A DNA stretch of 64,000 nt from Datisca glomerata (Eukaryota; Streptophyta; Magnoliopsida; Cucurbitales; Datiscaceae): assembly GCA_003255025.1 (NCBI GenBank), contig QANY01008651.1, forward strand, positions 1,143,801 to 1,207,800, written 5' to 3'. Both the position numbers and the translations under genes were made by a program. The notes beneath the pieces are model-generated. The model did not search any database, was not told the origin of the DNA, and worked only from the letters and a program-made list of their open reading frames with translations. Shown here piece after piece: positions 22,465-33,304 of the stretch; positions within the stretch are counted from its first letter, which is position 1, and the number at the start of each line of letters is the position of its first letter.

Positions 22465-24047
22465 ATGAGGCATGGAAGTGGAGACTCAAATGATTAACCT
22501 AGACATGTTATGAACATGTTGAATAGACCGGTAAGAAATTAGTTTAGAGCCCAAAACCGTTTACTTAACTCTAAATCTAATTATTATACCTTAAGGGTAT
22601 TTCTATAATTACCTTAATTCTGAGGTGAATACGTAACTTGAATTAGTTAGTTTTAATCTTTGATATGTCAAATGAGTGGGTTCAAATTGGTAGGTAATAC
22701 CTCGACTGTCGAGATTGTAATTCAATTAAGTTGGAGTTACATGATCATATATATGAAAATTCGTGGTTGGATTGCGAAAGCAACAACCTTATGCTTTATT
22801 GATGGGTATATGAATAAAGTAACCTGGCCAGGTATTCAACGAATTGAGTCATTGATTAAGATTTGTGAATTGTACGAAACAATTCACTATTATGTATTTC
22901 TTATTCACAACCAATAAAATGAGTTAAGGAGATAATAATAAGAGGGGTAAAATGGTAATTTTTCTACTCTTGTTACTGATATTCACGATGGGTATTATCT
23001 TAAAATATTTTGTGGACCGTGAAAATAAAAAAGGGTTTATTTACACCAACAGAAAAGTTAGCGTGCATGAATCGATGGTTGATTCGGTATCAAACCTATA
23101 ATGAAGTCGTACGATGTCATGATTAAATAGGTCAGAAATTTATGGAGATAAATTCACCGGGTATTTGAGTCCTTAACTTTGTTCATGTAGGACCATCCAG
23201 TTTCAGAAATAGCTCATGAGAACATGAATAGAGAAACGAAGTAAATTGGATCAAAATGTGTTTTGGTGCCAATGCGTATTTCCTACATCTATATGTGATG
23301 GGTGATGTCACTTAATTAGTTAAATGTGATTATTTATATTAAAATTAATTAGTTTATTATTTTATAATTATTAGATAATTAGTAAATAAAAATAAATGAA
23401 TAAATTAACTGATAATGATCAATTAAATCTATCAATTGGATTGATAATTTTCGATACAACTCAACACTGTGGAGATATACTGATTTTCGGCAATTTGAAT
23501 ATATGAGGGTGAATTTTCAAAAATTTAAAATATATGGGTATATTTGTAAATATCAAGAATTAGATTTTTTAAATATCTAATATAAATTTGATTGCAGAGA
23601 TAGAGATAGAGATATATATATCATATCATATAGAAAAAGAGTTTTCTCCCTTTCCTAGTGATTGCCGCTGATTGAGAGAGCATTGAAGGAAAAATATTCA
23701 ATTTTTTCCTTTAATCATTTTGAGAACCCACACTTAAATTCCTACATAAAATTCTTGTGAGATATATTTATGAAATTAACGGGTTGTTGTTGGTGGATGA
23801 AAGTCACAATCGTTCTTGAAGTTCAAGTGCGTGATTCGGATCCCGATACAAAGTATAAGTGAAAAATTATTTCTAACATTATCTTTTAGTTTAATATCGT
23901 ATATGCATAATCACACGTTATTTGATTTTAAATTATTTAATTCGATTAAATAAGTTAATTGAAATAAATTTTGATATATCGCCCACGAACCGTTCATGGT
24001 TCAAACTTGTTTTTTAGTTAATTTTAAAACCTACAGCGGTCCCAGCA
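22465..24047 (+). repeat. 3' LTR of copia copy A, 5'-truncated
   Basis: Aligns with the 5' LTR from about base 285 of that LTR (AGTGGAGACTCA in both) to its end CCCAGCA. The first ~285 bp and the polypurine tract are missing; GCATGG/GCCATG microhomology lies at the junction. It contains a CCTACAGCGGTCCCAGCA end where the 5' LTR has CCTACCGATCCCAGCA. Confidence 0.9.
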
Positions 24048-24547
24048 AAAGGAACATGGGCTGAAGAACTGTCGGTAGTTTTGTGACCCTACTGCATCAC
24101 TAGACGGACACCTACAGGAGAGAGGCCTTTTGCTCTCATACATAGTACACGAGCCGTTATACCATTGGAGATAGGTCTACCAGTGTACATGACTTAATCT
24201 ACAAATCTCACTAAGAAAGCGGAGATGAGATTGAAAAAGCTCTTGATAACTTGGACGAGAAAAGAGAAGTCGCACTAATAAAGCTTCAGAATTACCAACA
24301 ACACATCTCAAAGCACTACAATACTAAGGTCAAATCAAGAAAATTTATAGTTGGGCACTTCGTGCTATGAAGTATATTTCAAAATACTCAAGCGATAGGT
24401 GTTGGAAAGCTCTGCCCAGATTGGGAAGGGCCATACAAGATAATACAAGCCACGAGGCTGGTGGCATATACCTTTCAAGATACAAGTGGGCACGTAATTC
24501 CAAGGAATTGGAATATAATCCACCCGATGCCTTACTTCATACCATAG
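24048..24547 (+). pseudogene. Gypsy 1 integrase, C-terminal part
   Basis: Continues the integrase frame interrupted at 14616: KGTWAEELSVVL, then RRTPTGERPFALIHSTRAVI and PLEIGLPVYM, the conserved end of the core. The tail has ALIKLQNYQQHISKHYNTKV and the GPY-type module PDWEGPYKIIQATR near 24420-24450, ending at a stop at 24545-24547. In-frame stops near 24095 and 24205 and a frameshift are present. No chromodomain follows, in keeping with the Tat lineage. Confidence 0.9.
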
Positions 24548-25103
24548 TTTTTGGTCGGCAAAGTCAAATTCTTCTTATGTTCTTTTTCATAATTACTATC
24601 ATTGTTTGAAAATATCAATAAAAGGATACTGCCTAGGGTTTTTTTAGCATATGATTGATAACATGTTATTTTTTCCCTAGGTCAATTCGCTTTATTTATT
24701 TCATTTCTATATTTATTCAAATATATTTTGCAGCAGTGACTAATTTAGCAACAACATTGAATTAAAGGTAGAGATCATGTTCACAAATGCGATCCAAAAT
24801 AAAAATATAAAAAGTCCTAACCACAACACAGTTAGGCAAATATGCCCTCGCCAGTAATGACATTCACCAATAAAGTCCATATTCGACGGAATTTGGCATA
24901 ATTTCTCACTCGATGGAGTGAGGCACATAAGTCCCAACTTGATAAAGTTCGGCATCCGGCCCTAGCCATTCTCGACCTTTAGCCCACTAAAAGTCTTGAT
25001 GTGTGGAGTCAGACACCTCAATTTTAAAGGCAACAAGCCTAGCAATTTACATGGATTATACGAGGCTTCAATACTCTCTTTCTCAAATCTTTATTTGGAC
25101 AGT
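24548..25103. other. Gypsy 1 region between pol and antisense gene
   Basis: Untranslated Gypsy 1 sequence. Nothing beyond short chance frames is seen. It would be 3' untranslated for pol and also downstream of the antisense gene. Confidence 0.6.
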
Positions 25104-27267
25104 TTACATATAGAGAAAAGAAACATTGTGATCATGAACAAAATATTTTACTTTCTTTACACATTCGGCAAACAAGAAAGTAAAATATATTAGTTCATCA
25201 AAAAAAGGTTTGAAGTTCCACATGATCATCAACAAAATATTCATTTTTTTAAGTAAACAAATTACCGAGGCCCAATATGATTCAAATTCAAGATCATGAC
25301 TAACATTGGTAATATAACCAGCCAAAGTCGCAGAGTCTCTAACATGAGCAAAAACATTCGCAACCACACTAGACTCAGAAGCATGCCTAGGGAGAAGTTC
25401 AGACACATTCGCGATAAGAGCAAAATAATTCATCGCTTCATCAAGATGAATGTCAATATCATCTTCCATAAAATCATCTTCATTATTATCATTTTCTTCC
25501 TTAACTGCTGGCTCAATCGACGACCATCTTTCTGCTTTGCCTTCTTTGTATTCTACCTTCATCATGTCCCGACCTGCTAGTACCCACCGTAATAGAGCCT
25601 TTCTCTTTCCTTTTTATAATCAACCTCATTTTTCTCTAACCTTTTTGCTTTATCCTCTAAGTGACTTTAATCAAGTAAACGTTGATCTCACGCACGAGAC
25701 ATCTCTTCCAACTTTGATTATGTCAAGATCAATTGAGATTCGGCCATGTTTTCTCTCGATCCAACTCTGTAACTTTATCCTTCAAAGTATCCACTTTAGA
25801 CTTGACAGATGTAAGCTCAACTCCAACTACTTTTGATTCACTATCAGCCGCAACTTGATATTTTTTCCTCTGGACCATCTAGTTATACAAGTTTAGAAGG
25901 GACTCAGAGACCTACATAGAGACTTACTACATTATTTATCATTAATCAAATAATCAAAGATCAATAAAGTGATGGAAATAAGGATCACCCTCATAGATTG
26001 CACAACAACAAGATAAATTTCGTCATCCTTAGTTAAAGATAAAACTCTATGATCACGATTCAAGTATATGTTTCACAACAGAACCTCACTTGGCTTATTT
26101 TCTTTTTAAAAAGATGAGTGATGAACATTTTGATTGAGAAGCACGACTGATGGTCCTGACCTCGCCCTTTTTGAACTACGATTCAGGAAAGGTCATCGTT
26201 GCTTGAGAAATAGATGGTGTCAAACTCTTACTCTTCCTACCCTAGTTGAGGAGCATTCTTTATCACATACATGATGACTAAAGGAAATTTTTTTTGAGTT
26301 CGGTCAAAGGTGGATCGCATTCAAAAAATGAGTAACTTCCGTACAAATATTCTAATGCACTTTTATCTAGTGTTAAAGTTGCTAAATTCGAGCGACAAAT
26401 AGAGAATAACTTCTGGAATGTGCTCTATATAGTTCCAAATTCGTGCTTCCTGAAGACTTCAAGAAGATTTGGATAACATGATATGAGGGGTCGAGTCATA
26501 TCATGTTATCTAAATCTGTAAAATGATACAAACACAATCAGGCAACATAATGAGAATACATTACAAAAAAGTAAGTATCTAAATACATGGAATAAGCCAA
26601 CTAGTTCTGACTAGAACATCATGAACATGATCATATATGGACCAAATTCCCAAGGACCTCGCACCCAAAAGTACCGCGGCTCAAAGTGGTTATTGTTATT
26701 AGGAAGTTGTCGAATGAGATCTAAACCCCATATGACTGAAGAAGTATTGACCGGAATATTTTTGTGTTGAACCGAGGAGAAGCAACCTCTTAGCATATTA
26801 ATCGGTCCCAACACTCATTTTATGGTCGAGGACAGTCAAAGAAAGAAGTACTCTCCATGAATTTGGAAGAAGTTGAGTGGGAGCTAAGTTATAAAAATTT
26901 CAACACTACGTGAATAAATGGATGAAGAGGAAAATGAAAGTTAACCCGACGCAATGGAAATTCATAAAATATAACCCAACCTTCTAATGTGAATATACTC
27001 TCTCATCTCGATCTAGGAATGCAAGTTAATGGAACTAGGAATATCATATTGTCACATATCTTTTTAAGACCAACACGACTCATTTTAGAGGAAGGCCATT
27101 TGCCGCTTGGAACACCTTGGAAAATAGTTTCAATGCGTGCTTCAAAATCTGACTCTGAAAGAATTTGATGAAGATTCTTCAAATTCGGACACATCTCGAA
27201 ACATTTTAAGAGGGTCGGACATGGACATATTATGAGAGTTGTTTATGGACGTTGAAGTAATAGTCAT
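25104..27267 (-). pseudogene. Antisense extra gene of Gypsy 1 (Transposase_28-like)
   Basis: On the minus strand a start at 27267 opens MTITSTSINNSHNMSMSDPL. Downstream, in changing frames, come FQGVPSGKWP with RVGLKKICD (about 27100), the hydrophobic FHFPLHPFIHVVLKFF, LLPNSWRVLLSLTVL (about 26880-26830) and RYFWVRGPWEFGPY (about 26650). This order resembles the plant 'putative gypsy type transposon' domain (Pfam Transposase_28). Next is a possible intron (about 26580-26500), then a coiled-coil-like stretch (LTSVKSKVDTLKDKVTELDR near 25800). The last open part, 25565-25104, is acidic (EENDNNEDDFMEDDIDIHLD). Extra sense or antisense genes between pol and the 3' LTR are known in Tat elements; their function is unclear. 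Stops and frameshifts make this copy non-functional. Family assignment is by pattern, not search. Confidence 0.7.
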
Positions 27268-27562
27268 CTTGAAATAACTAATGAACATTATATAACGGTA
27301 AATCAATAATTCCTTCACCGAAAAACAGGCACAACCGTCGAAAATTCACCAAAAACTCACTGGAAAACTCATCGGAGAAAGATCGTCGGAAGACTGCCGG
27401 TGAATATTTCACTGAAAATGTGATTGGAGAAGATGAAAAGAAGTTGAAGTTGTGGTGAAGGTGAAGATAGAAGAATAAACGTTTAAAAGGAGGGGAAGTA
27501 TTAAACCAACGCTCAAGATCACGCCACATGGCACTCATCAAAAGTGAGATTATATTCACATG

Positions 27563-27830
27563 GATCACTATCCATGTCATTCAAGCTCCATCCAAACACT
27601 TCCATCTAACGGTCGGGAACACTCTATGAGAGAAAGTAATCAATGACTAAGGACACAACACATTGATCACTATCCATGTGCTTTAATCTCTACAATTTCA
27701 TCTAACAATCCTGAATGTATCATGATGGGAAGTATCAATAGCTACGGAGAAAGTCATGTGGATCATTATCCATGGCATTCACATTTCCAATATTTATACT
27801 ACCATTGGTCAAGAATACAACATATAAAAT
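27563..27830. repeat. ~100 bp tandem repeat upstream of antisense gene
   Basis: Units start with GATCACTATCCATG at 27563, GATCACTATCCATG at 27665 and GATCATTATCCATG at 27761 (102 and 96 bp apart; the third is partial) and share ATCTAAC and GAGAAAGT blocks. On the minus strand the array lies upstream of the antisense gene start and contains a TATAAATA box (27791-27798), so it may be that gene's promoter region. Confidence 0.75.
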
Positions 27831-27871
27831 ATAAGCCAATAGTAGAGAGATCAATCTAGTCGTGGGGCTTA

Positions 27872-27948
27872 GCCACGGTCTAACCATGAGGTTCGGCCAC
27901 GGTCCGGCTGTGGAGAACCACCACAGTCTGACTATGGAAACAAACCAC
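27872..27948. repeat. Short 24-25 bp tandem repeat
   Basis: Three degenerate units begin CCACGGTC, CCACGGTC and CCACAGTC, with an internal palindrome-like CCACGGTCCGGCTGTGG. Located between the antisense gene and the 3' LTR. Confidence 0.6.
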
Positions 27949-28140
27949 GAACTTTTCAAAGGACTTTGCCTCGAACGTATGACAGAATCACAGACTAACT
28001 ATATAATCGACATACTATCTGACCTTGAGGAAATGCGAAGGGTTGAATTATAAAAAAATCAAAGGGTTACCCATGTTCGATGAAAACCTTTCTACCATTT
28101 TAACAACATACTTCAAAGAGTTTGAAATTTTCACTCGGAC

Positions 28141-28158
28141 TCAAGAAGTGGGGTGAAC
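28141..28158 (+). promoter_or_regulatory. Polypurine tract of Gypsy 1
   Basis: TCAAGAAGTGGGGTGAAC immediately precedes TGTATAGGG, where the 3' LTR is taken to start. The tract primes plus-strand synthesis in LTR elements. Confidence 0.7.
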
Positions 28159-28267
28159 TGTATAGGGTCGGTAAAATTATTATGGATTTATCTCATATAA
28201 AGGCCTACACGGCCAAATTCTATATGAAAATCATTTACAAGCCCAGATCAATTCATTTCAAGTCCTA

Positions 28268-28844
28268 ACGATATAAGGTCATAATATGACTGAGTCTTAT
28301 GTGAGACGACATAAAGTCATAAGATGTTCGAGTCTTATACAGGGTGACATAATCTCATGACCGATTCTTATATGAGATGACATAAAGTCATAATATGACT
28401 GAGTCTTATATGAGACGACATCATGTCATAATATGACATAGTATTATAAGAGACCGCATAAGGTCACATTTTGATTGAGTCTTATATGAGATGATATAAG
28501 GTCATAATATGACCGAGTGTTATATAAGAGGACATAATGCCATATTTTGGTTGGGTCCTAGAAGAGACAACATAAAGACATAATATGATCGAGTCTTATA
28601 CAAGACGACATGAGATCATATTATGATCGAGTCTTATACGAGATGACATAATGTTATAATATGATCAAGTCTTATACGTGATGACATAAAGTCATAATAT
28701 GTCTGAGTCATATACGAGATGACATAAAGTCATAATTTAACTGAGTCTTATATGAGACGACATAATGTCATGCAATGATCGAGTCTTATACGAGACAACA
28801 TAAAGTCATAATATGATCGAATCTTATACTAGACGATATAAGTT
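28268..28844. repeat. 38-39 bp minisatellite in Gypsy 1 3' LTR
   Basis: About 15 degenerate units with the core GAGTCTTATACGAGAYGACA and TCATAATATGA, the same family as 7222-7730. It continues briefly after the MITE at 29278-29340. Confidence 0.92.
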
Positions 28845-29277
28845 TAGGGGTGTTTATGGTTTGGTTCGGTCCGTTTTTTGGGAAAAATTGAATCGAACTG
28901 AAACTTTTGGTTCGGCCATTAGTCAAACCCAACCGTTCATGGAAAATAATCGAATCGAACCGAAAGTTTCAGTTCGGTTAGATTTCTTAGTTCGACGTTA
29001 ATAATAAAAAAAATATTTTAAACATTTTCAATGGTTATTATTAAAAATGATATAAAACTAAAGTTTTATTTTGACTTAGTTCGGTTTGGTTTGATACGAA
29101 ATTATATATAAAAAATAATAGAAAATTGAAGTTTCAGTTCGGTTTGGTTCAATTTAAAAACTGTCAAAATTTTGAACTGAACCAAAACATCGATTCTTTA
29201 ATTTCAGCGAACCGAATATACATAAAGAACCTATCAAACCAGTCATTTTCAGTTCGGTACTAATTTTTTCACCCATG
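28845..29277. mobile_element. hAT-like MITE in Gypsy 1 3' LTR
   Basis: Begins TAGGGGTGTTTATGGTTTGG and ends TTTTTTCACCCATG, so the termini are imperfect inverted repeats (TAGGGGTG against CATGGGTG). The inside is full of GGTTCGGTT motifs in both orientations. It interrupts the minisatellite, which resumes at 29278. The flanks GATATAAG and GATAAAAT match at 6 of 8 positions, as a decayed 8-bp hAT duplication would. No coding capacity. Confidence 0.65.
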
Positions 29278-29863
29278 ATAAAATGAATGAGTTGTATACG
29301 AGATAGCATAATGTCATAATTTGCAAGTTTCATATGAGTTATGTCCGAGGCAACATAAGGACATAATATGACTGAATTGATATAAGGTCATATTCCGTAA
29401 TCTGACTTAAACATAAAAAAAGGCAAAATGATGATAAGGTCCAATGACATATGATAGTATCTCAAGATTAATATAATCTAAGTGAGAGAAGAAGCCTTTT
29501 CATATTACTTGACATGAAACTCCTTTTTAGATTCAATAAAAATGAAGTCCCATTCATGTTCTTTAATTATTGAAAAGTCTTTTCATTTTCCTTAATCAAT
29601 ACGAAGTCTTTTAGTATTTGAAACTGATATGGAGCTATATATAAGGGTCGAAAACTATTAGATCAGGTATGACATTCGAAACATTTGAATTCTTTAAATT
29701 TCAGTCTTCCTTCACTTCGCTAATTTGAGCGTCAGAGTGTATTAGGTTAGGCACCACACCAGTGTCAAGCTAATGCCTTCACATTCATTTTCTTTCTTGT
29801 TCATCAAGCAATATTCATGTGACATGTGGCATAATCATCGACAGTGGATTTCTAACCTCTACA

Positions 29864-30600
29864 ATCATGAATTATAACATCTGTCTTGCACAAAGAATTA
29901 GGAATAACCAAATAACAATTTAGGCTAAGCCAATGTTTTCACCTTTTTTGTCATCAAAATAAGAGATTACATTTGCATGCGATCGATGCGTTCTTAGGGG
30001 TCATTTAATATAAAATTGAGAGAAATAAGTCTATTACTGTTGGACTGAAAGCTAGAAAATTCTAGCATTTCCATGAGGCGGTGCTGCCTCTTTGATTATT
30101 ATATGAATGTAGAAAGTATAATATTACAAATATTGAAATTACTATGCTTGGTAAGAATAACAAGTGTTAGGAATATAGAAGAGAATGTTTCCAAATATTT
30201 CTAATTTCCAATCTCACTTTTAGAATTAAATACACGTATACGTGATTTCATTAATAGATTAGCTATGTGACAAAATAAATAACCAGCATGAATTTTTTTT
30301 TCAATATATATATTTTATTAATTTTATGGCATTGGCTTATGGCTGAACAATATCAACACCTTCTTTAAGCAACAAGAGCAGGCCGAAGCCCATCTTGCAA
30401 CAATTGTTTCCCCCACATTCATCACTTCTCCATTCTCTCTAGCACTTATCTCTCTCTCAGCCACAAGTCAAACCCTCTATTAATCCAGATACTCAATACT
30501 CGCTGATTTAGACCAATCATGCTGACTAGATTATGTACCCAAGTTTTACACATCTTTTGGTTGAATAATTATCATCAGCTTTTTTTTTCTTTATGGTTCA
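29864..30600. other. Unassigned DNA between Gypsy 1 and copia X
   Basis: About 740 bp with no match elsewhere in the window, no coding pattern and no recognised repeat. It may be original chromosomal DNA or part of an element whose relatives are not here. Confidence 0.5.
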
Positions 30601-31269
30601 TTTATTAGCATCAGATTTGGGTTACGTTGTGACGATATTTGTTTAATAAATAAGTGATTTAGCTTGAATACCCGACAGTCAATCATGTGATCTAAAAGCT
30701 AGCTCAATGTTTATTCTAAAAAACTCAATGTTTAATTAATTGATTTAATTTTTAAAAATACCCAAACAACGGTTGGAAATTTCCCAACTATTGCATTGTT
30801 TCACATGGGTTACAATTGTAAACCATGTGAAGAGATGTCAAATGTTGAAGTCATTCTTCATTGCTTCCCGTTTTTTGGATAGTTTTGCTTCTTAAGAGAT
30901 CAATGATAAATTTTCAAATGAAAATGGCATGGACGAATTCTTTGTCTTTTACAGAAAAACAGTGAATTAGCCGAAAATATTTTTGGAAGAAGAAAAATCA
31001 TGAGTTAGTTTTTTTATTTATGATTTTATTCGAGTGTCCACCTGCTCATGATTTTAATTGACGGTTAGAGAAATAGTAAAGAAGACTATGAGGTTTTGAT
31101 TTTCAATCGTCACGCTTCAGAAATATATTTTACTTAATCCGTATAAATATGATTGTTTCTCAAATTTTTCATGATCCAGAATTTTTCACTGCGTTGATTA
31201 CATATAGAATTAGTATTAGAGCAAAAGTTTTGAATTATTCAATAAATGCCTTGCGAAATAAAAAATATG
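30601..31269 (+). repeat. Copia element X: partial LTR, primer site, leader start
   Basis: 30601-31208 aligns with the last ~600 bp of the LTR at 31270-32861 (GATTTGGGTTACGT, CACATGGGTTACAA, CATGTGAAGAGATGT). It is followed by a primer-site relic TAGTATTAGAGC (31211-31222) and about 47 bp of leader (GAATTATTCAATAAATGCCTTG) that aligns with 32885-32930. At 31269 it is cut by the LTR of element Y; the rest of X resumes at 40341. The first ~1 kb of this LTR is missing. Confidence 0.85.
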
Positions 31270-32861
31270 TGTTAGAATTGTGCCCTAAAAGCATGAGATT
31301 CTATGTAATATTGATGATTTGTTTTATGAAGAATTAATAAGTTGACTTTCTAATATATATAGAACATGTGAACATCTTTTAGTAGAAGGTCTGCAAGCAT
31401 TTTGTACTTGGGTTATGTACTATGGAGTTTAGCTCTGAGAGTTCATTATGATTTGTAAATATTTAATTTTCACAGTCTAGTGAAGCTGGGCACTTTACTA
31501 AGAAAAGACTATAGTGTATTGACTCTATTATGCAGAGTGATTTACCTTGATCACTAGGTAGATTACCTAGTTAATGTGCTAGTGCATTGAAATGCATTGA
31601 AAGGACTAATGAGTCTAATTTTTTGTAAAGTAATATCAAATGAAAATCAAGACTCATTATTATTATTTTATGAGTGCTCTCAATCTTGAAGAGAGTTATG
31701 TGCTCATATTTAGTAACTTAACTATTTTGATCAATTAGGAATGAGACTCTAAAAGTCACCATATTCCGTAGATCGGATAACTGGGCTATTGGATAAGGAG
31801 TTCATAGATTCTCAATAGTAGAATCCATAAATTTTTTTAATTAAGTAAAATAGTACCTCTTAGGTAATTCATTTATGCGGTCATAGTAAACTAAGCACTT
31901 AGTATCTCTAGTCGAGTATTGGAGATTTGATAATTTTTACTTGATGCATCAAGTATGAAATTATCATAATTGACCGATAGAATGAATTTGGAACCTAAGA
32001 ATACTAAGAAGTATATAAATATTATGTCGATAGTACGTCATCTAATTATACATGGTACTATATTATGGAGGGACATTACATAATGAATAATAGGTCAATA
32101 ATCGTTACATCAAGTAATATAAAATACATTTGGAGTTCAATTACGATTTTATAGTGGAGTTAATCATAATTAATAATTAATAAATCTAATTATACGTATA
32201 ATCCATAGAATTTATAAATTATGTAGCTAAGGGTATTTTTATCCTTTTAGTCCCATTGCTAGCCTCGGATTTGGGTTACGTCGTGACTAGAATTGTTTAA
32301 TTAAGAGGTGGCCTGGATACCATATAGTCAGCCAAATGTTTTAAAGAACTAACTCAGTCTTTTGTTTAAGGTCAATGATTAATTAAAATAAATTTATTTA
32401 ATTTTAGTTAATTGAATTTATTTTTTTAAAATAAAGACACAAACGGTTGGGATTTTTTTCCTAACCGTTGATGTGTCAAGAGATATGTATTCACATGAGT
32501 TACAAATTGTAACCCATGTGAAGAGATGTAATCTAATTTTAAAAGGAAATATTTTTAATATATATATATATANGTTATGATATTTATTCTTTTTCTACAT
32601 TTTTCAATTTTTCGGGTGTGAGCAAATTAAAAAGGAACATTCAAGTTCTGGGTTTTTATTTTAATTGGGAAAGAAGATTTTGATCTTAATATTAATTTCG
32701 AGTGCCCACTTGCTCATGTTCTTGGTTGGCGATTCGAGAAATATCAAGGAAGATCACAAGATTTTGATTTTCACGCGTCAAGAGATATTTATCTATATTC
32801 AATTAATGATTATTTCTCAAATGTTTTAAAATTCAGTTTTTCCGCTGCAACGATTCTTTCA
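31270..32861 (+). repeat. 5' LTR of copia Y
   Basis: Begins TGTTAGAATTGTGCCC and ends GATTCTTTCA, 1592 bp. Aligns with 38443-40340. An N at 32573 sits at the end of a TA repeat (ATATATATATATAN). Confidence 0.93.
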
Positions 32862-32863
32862 AT

Positions 32864-32875
32864 TGGTATTAGAGC
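32864..32875 (+). promoter_or_regulatory. Primer binding site of copia Y
   Basis: TGGTATTAGAGC, one change from the initiator-tRNA-Met site TGGTATCAGAGC, two bases inside the LTR. Confidence 0.9.
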
Positions 32876-33072
32876 AAGGTTTTAAATTATTCAAGAAATA
32901 CCTTGTGATATTTAAATAATGATTCTGATTATTTTGATAATATCCTTGCATAACCTATTAGAGATGTTTGTTTGTATGTCTAAATTATGAGTTATGTAAT
33001 TTATGGGGCAACCTATGAAGAGGTTGTGTTTTCTCTTTTGTTTTGATTTAAATTTTTACAATAGAATTCATG

Positions 33073-33094
33073 TACGCTTTCTTAAGAAAGCGTA
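33073..33094. other. Perfect 22-nt palindrome in copia Y leader
   Basis: TACGCTTTCTT is followed directly by its reverse complement AAGAAAGCGTA. In X the same place (40493-40516) reads CTAAACTTTC...GAAAGTTAG, also self-complementary though the bases differ. Weaker versions occur in family 1 leaders at 16706-16725, 46121-46140 and 4168-4187. A stem-loop in the element RNA is inferred. Confidence 0.7.
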
Positions 33095-33182
33095 GGATTT
33101 TTTTTGTAATTATTTCCATTGAGACAACATGTTTGGAACCATCAAGCAAGCAAGAAGAAGGGACTGCAATGTATAGTGGAAG

Positions 33183-33304
33183 GCACTGCACAGCAGTGTC
33201 GAAACTGCACTATACAGTGTTGGAATACACTAGACACTGCATTCGGCACTACTGGACAGCGCTGAAATTGCACTGTGCAGTGCTGAAATGCACTGTACAG
33301 TGCC
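33183..33304. repeat. ~21 bp palindromic tandem repeats (CACTGTACAGTG type)
   Basis: Six degenerate units around GCACTGTACAGTGCTGAAAT; the cores such as CACTGTACAGTG are self-complementary. Absent from the X leader, which has unrelated sequence here. Confidence 0.8.

Larger units (their letters stand above)
14622..24047 (+). mobile_element. Copia family 1, copy A (nested in Gypsy 1 integrase)
   Basis: LTR (14622-16523), leader, gag, partial protease, integrase, reverse transcriptase, RNase H and a shortened 3' LTR (22465-24047), all on the plus strand. The flanks AATTG (14617-14621) and AAAGG (24048-24052) are at best a diverged 5-bp target duplication, but the Gypsy 1 integrase frame continues directly from one flank to the other, which proves the insertion. 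Same family as copies M and C by Gag and LTR similarity. A plastid DNA piece at 19004-19393 is a later insertion. Confidence 0.92.
7222..29863 (+). mobile_element. Gypsy 1: Tat-like Ty3/gypsy element with nested insertions
   Basis: Order on the plus strand: 5' LTR remnant (7222-8249), primer site, gag, protease, reverse transcriptase, RNase H, second RNase H, integrase, long 3' region with an antisense gene, polypurine tract, 3' LTR (28159-29863). Two RNase H domains and an antisense extra gene match what is known of the Tat lineage. The element is broken by copia copy M at its left end, a Helitron at 12031-13281, copia copy A at 14622-24047 and a small hAT-like MITE in the 3' LTR. Without the internal insertions it would be roughly 11-12 kb from 7222. 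The bases after the 3' LTR are ATCAT; the matching duplication on the left cannot be seen. Confidence 0.9.
28159..29863 (+). repeat. Gypsy 1 3' LTR
   Basis: Starts TGTATAGGGTCGG after the polypurine tract and ends CTAACCTCTACA, 1705 bp including a ~430 bp MITE. Contains the same minisatellite and the same 3' half as 7222-8249, including the TATA-like box near 29636. It separates Gypsy 1 from unassigned DNA on the right. Confidence 0.88.

Noticed and set aside
25296..25836. Plus-strand frames of 94 and 128 codons
   Set aside because: They lie opposite the better supported antisense gene, whose coiled-coil and acidic regions explain the open frames.
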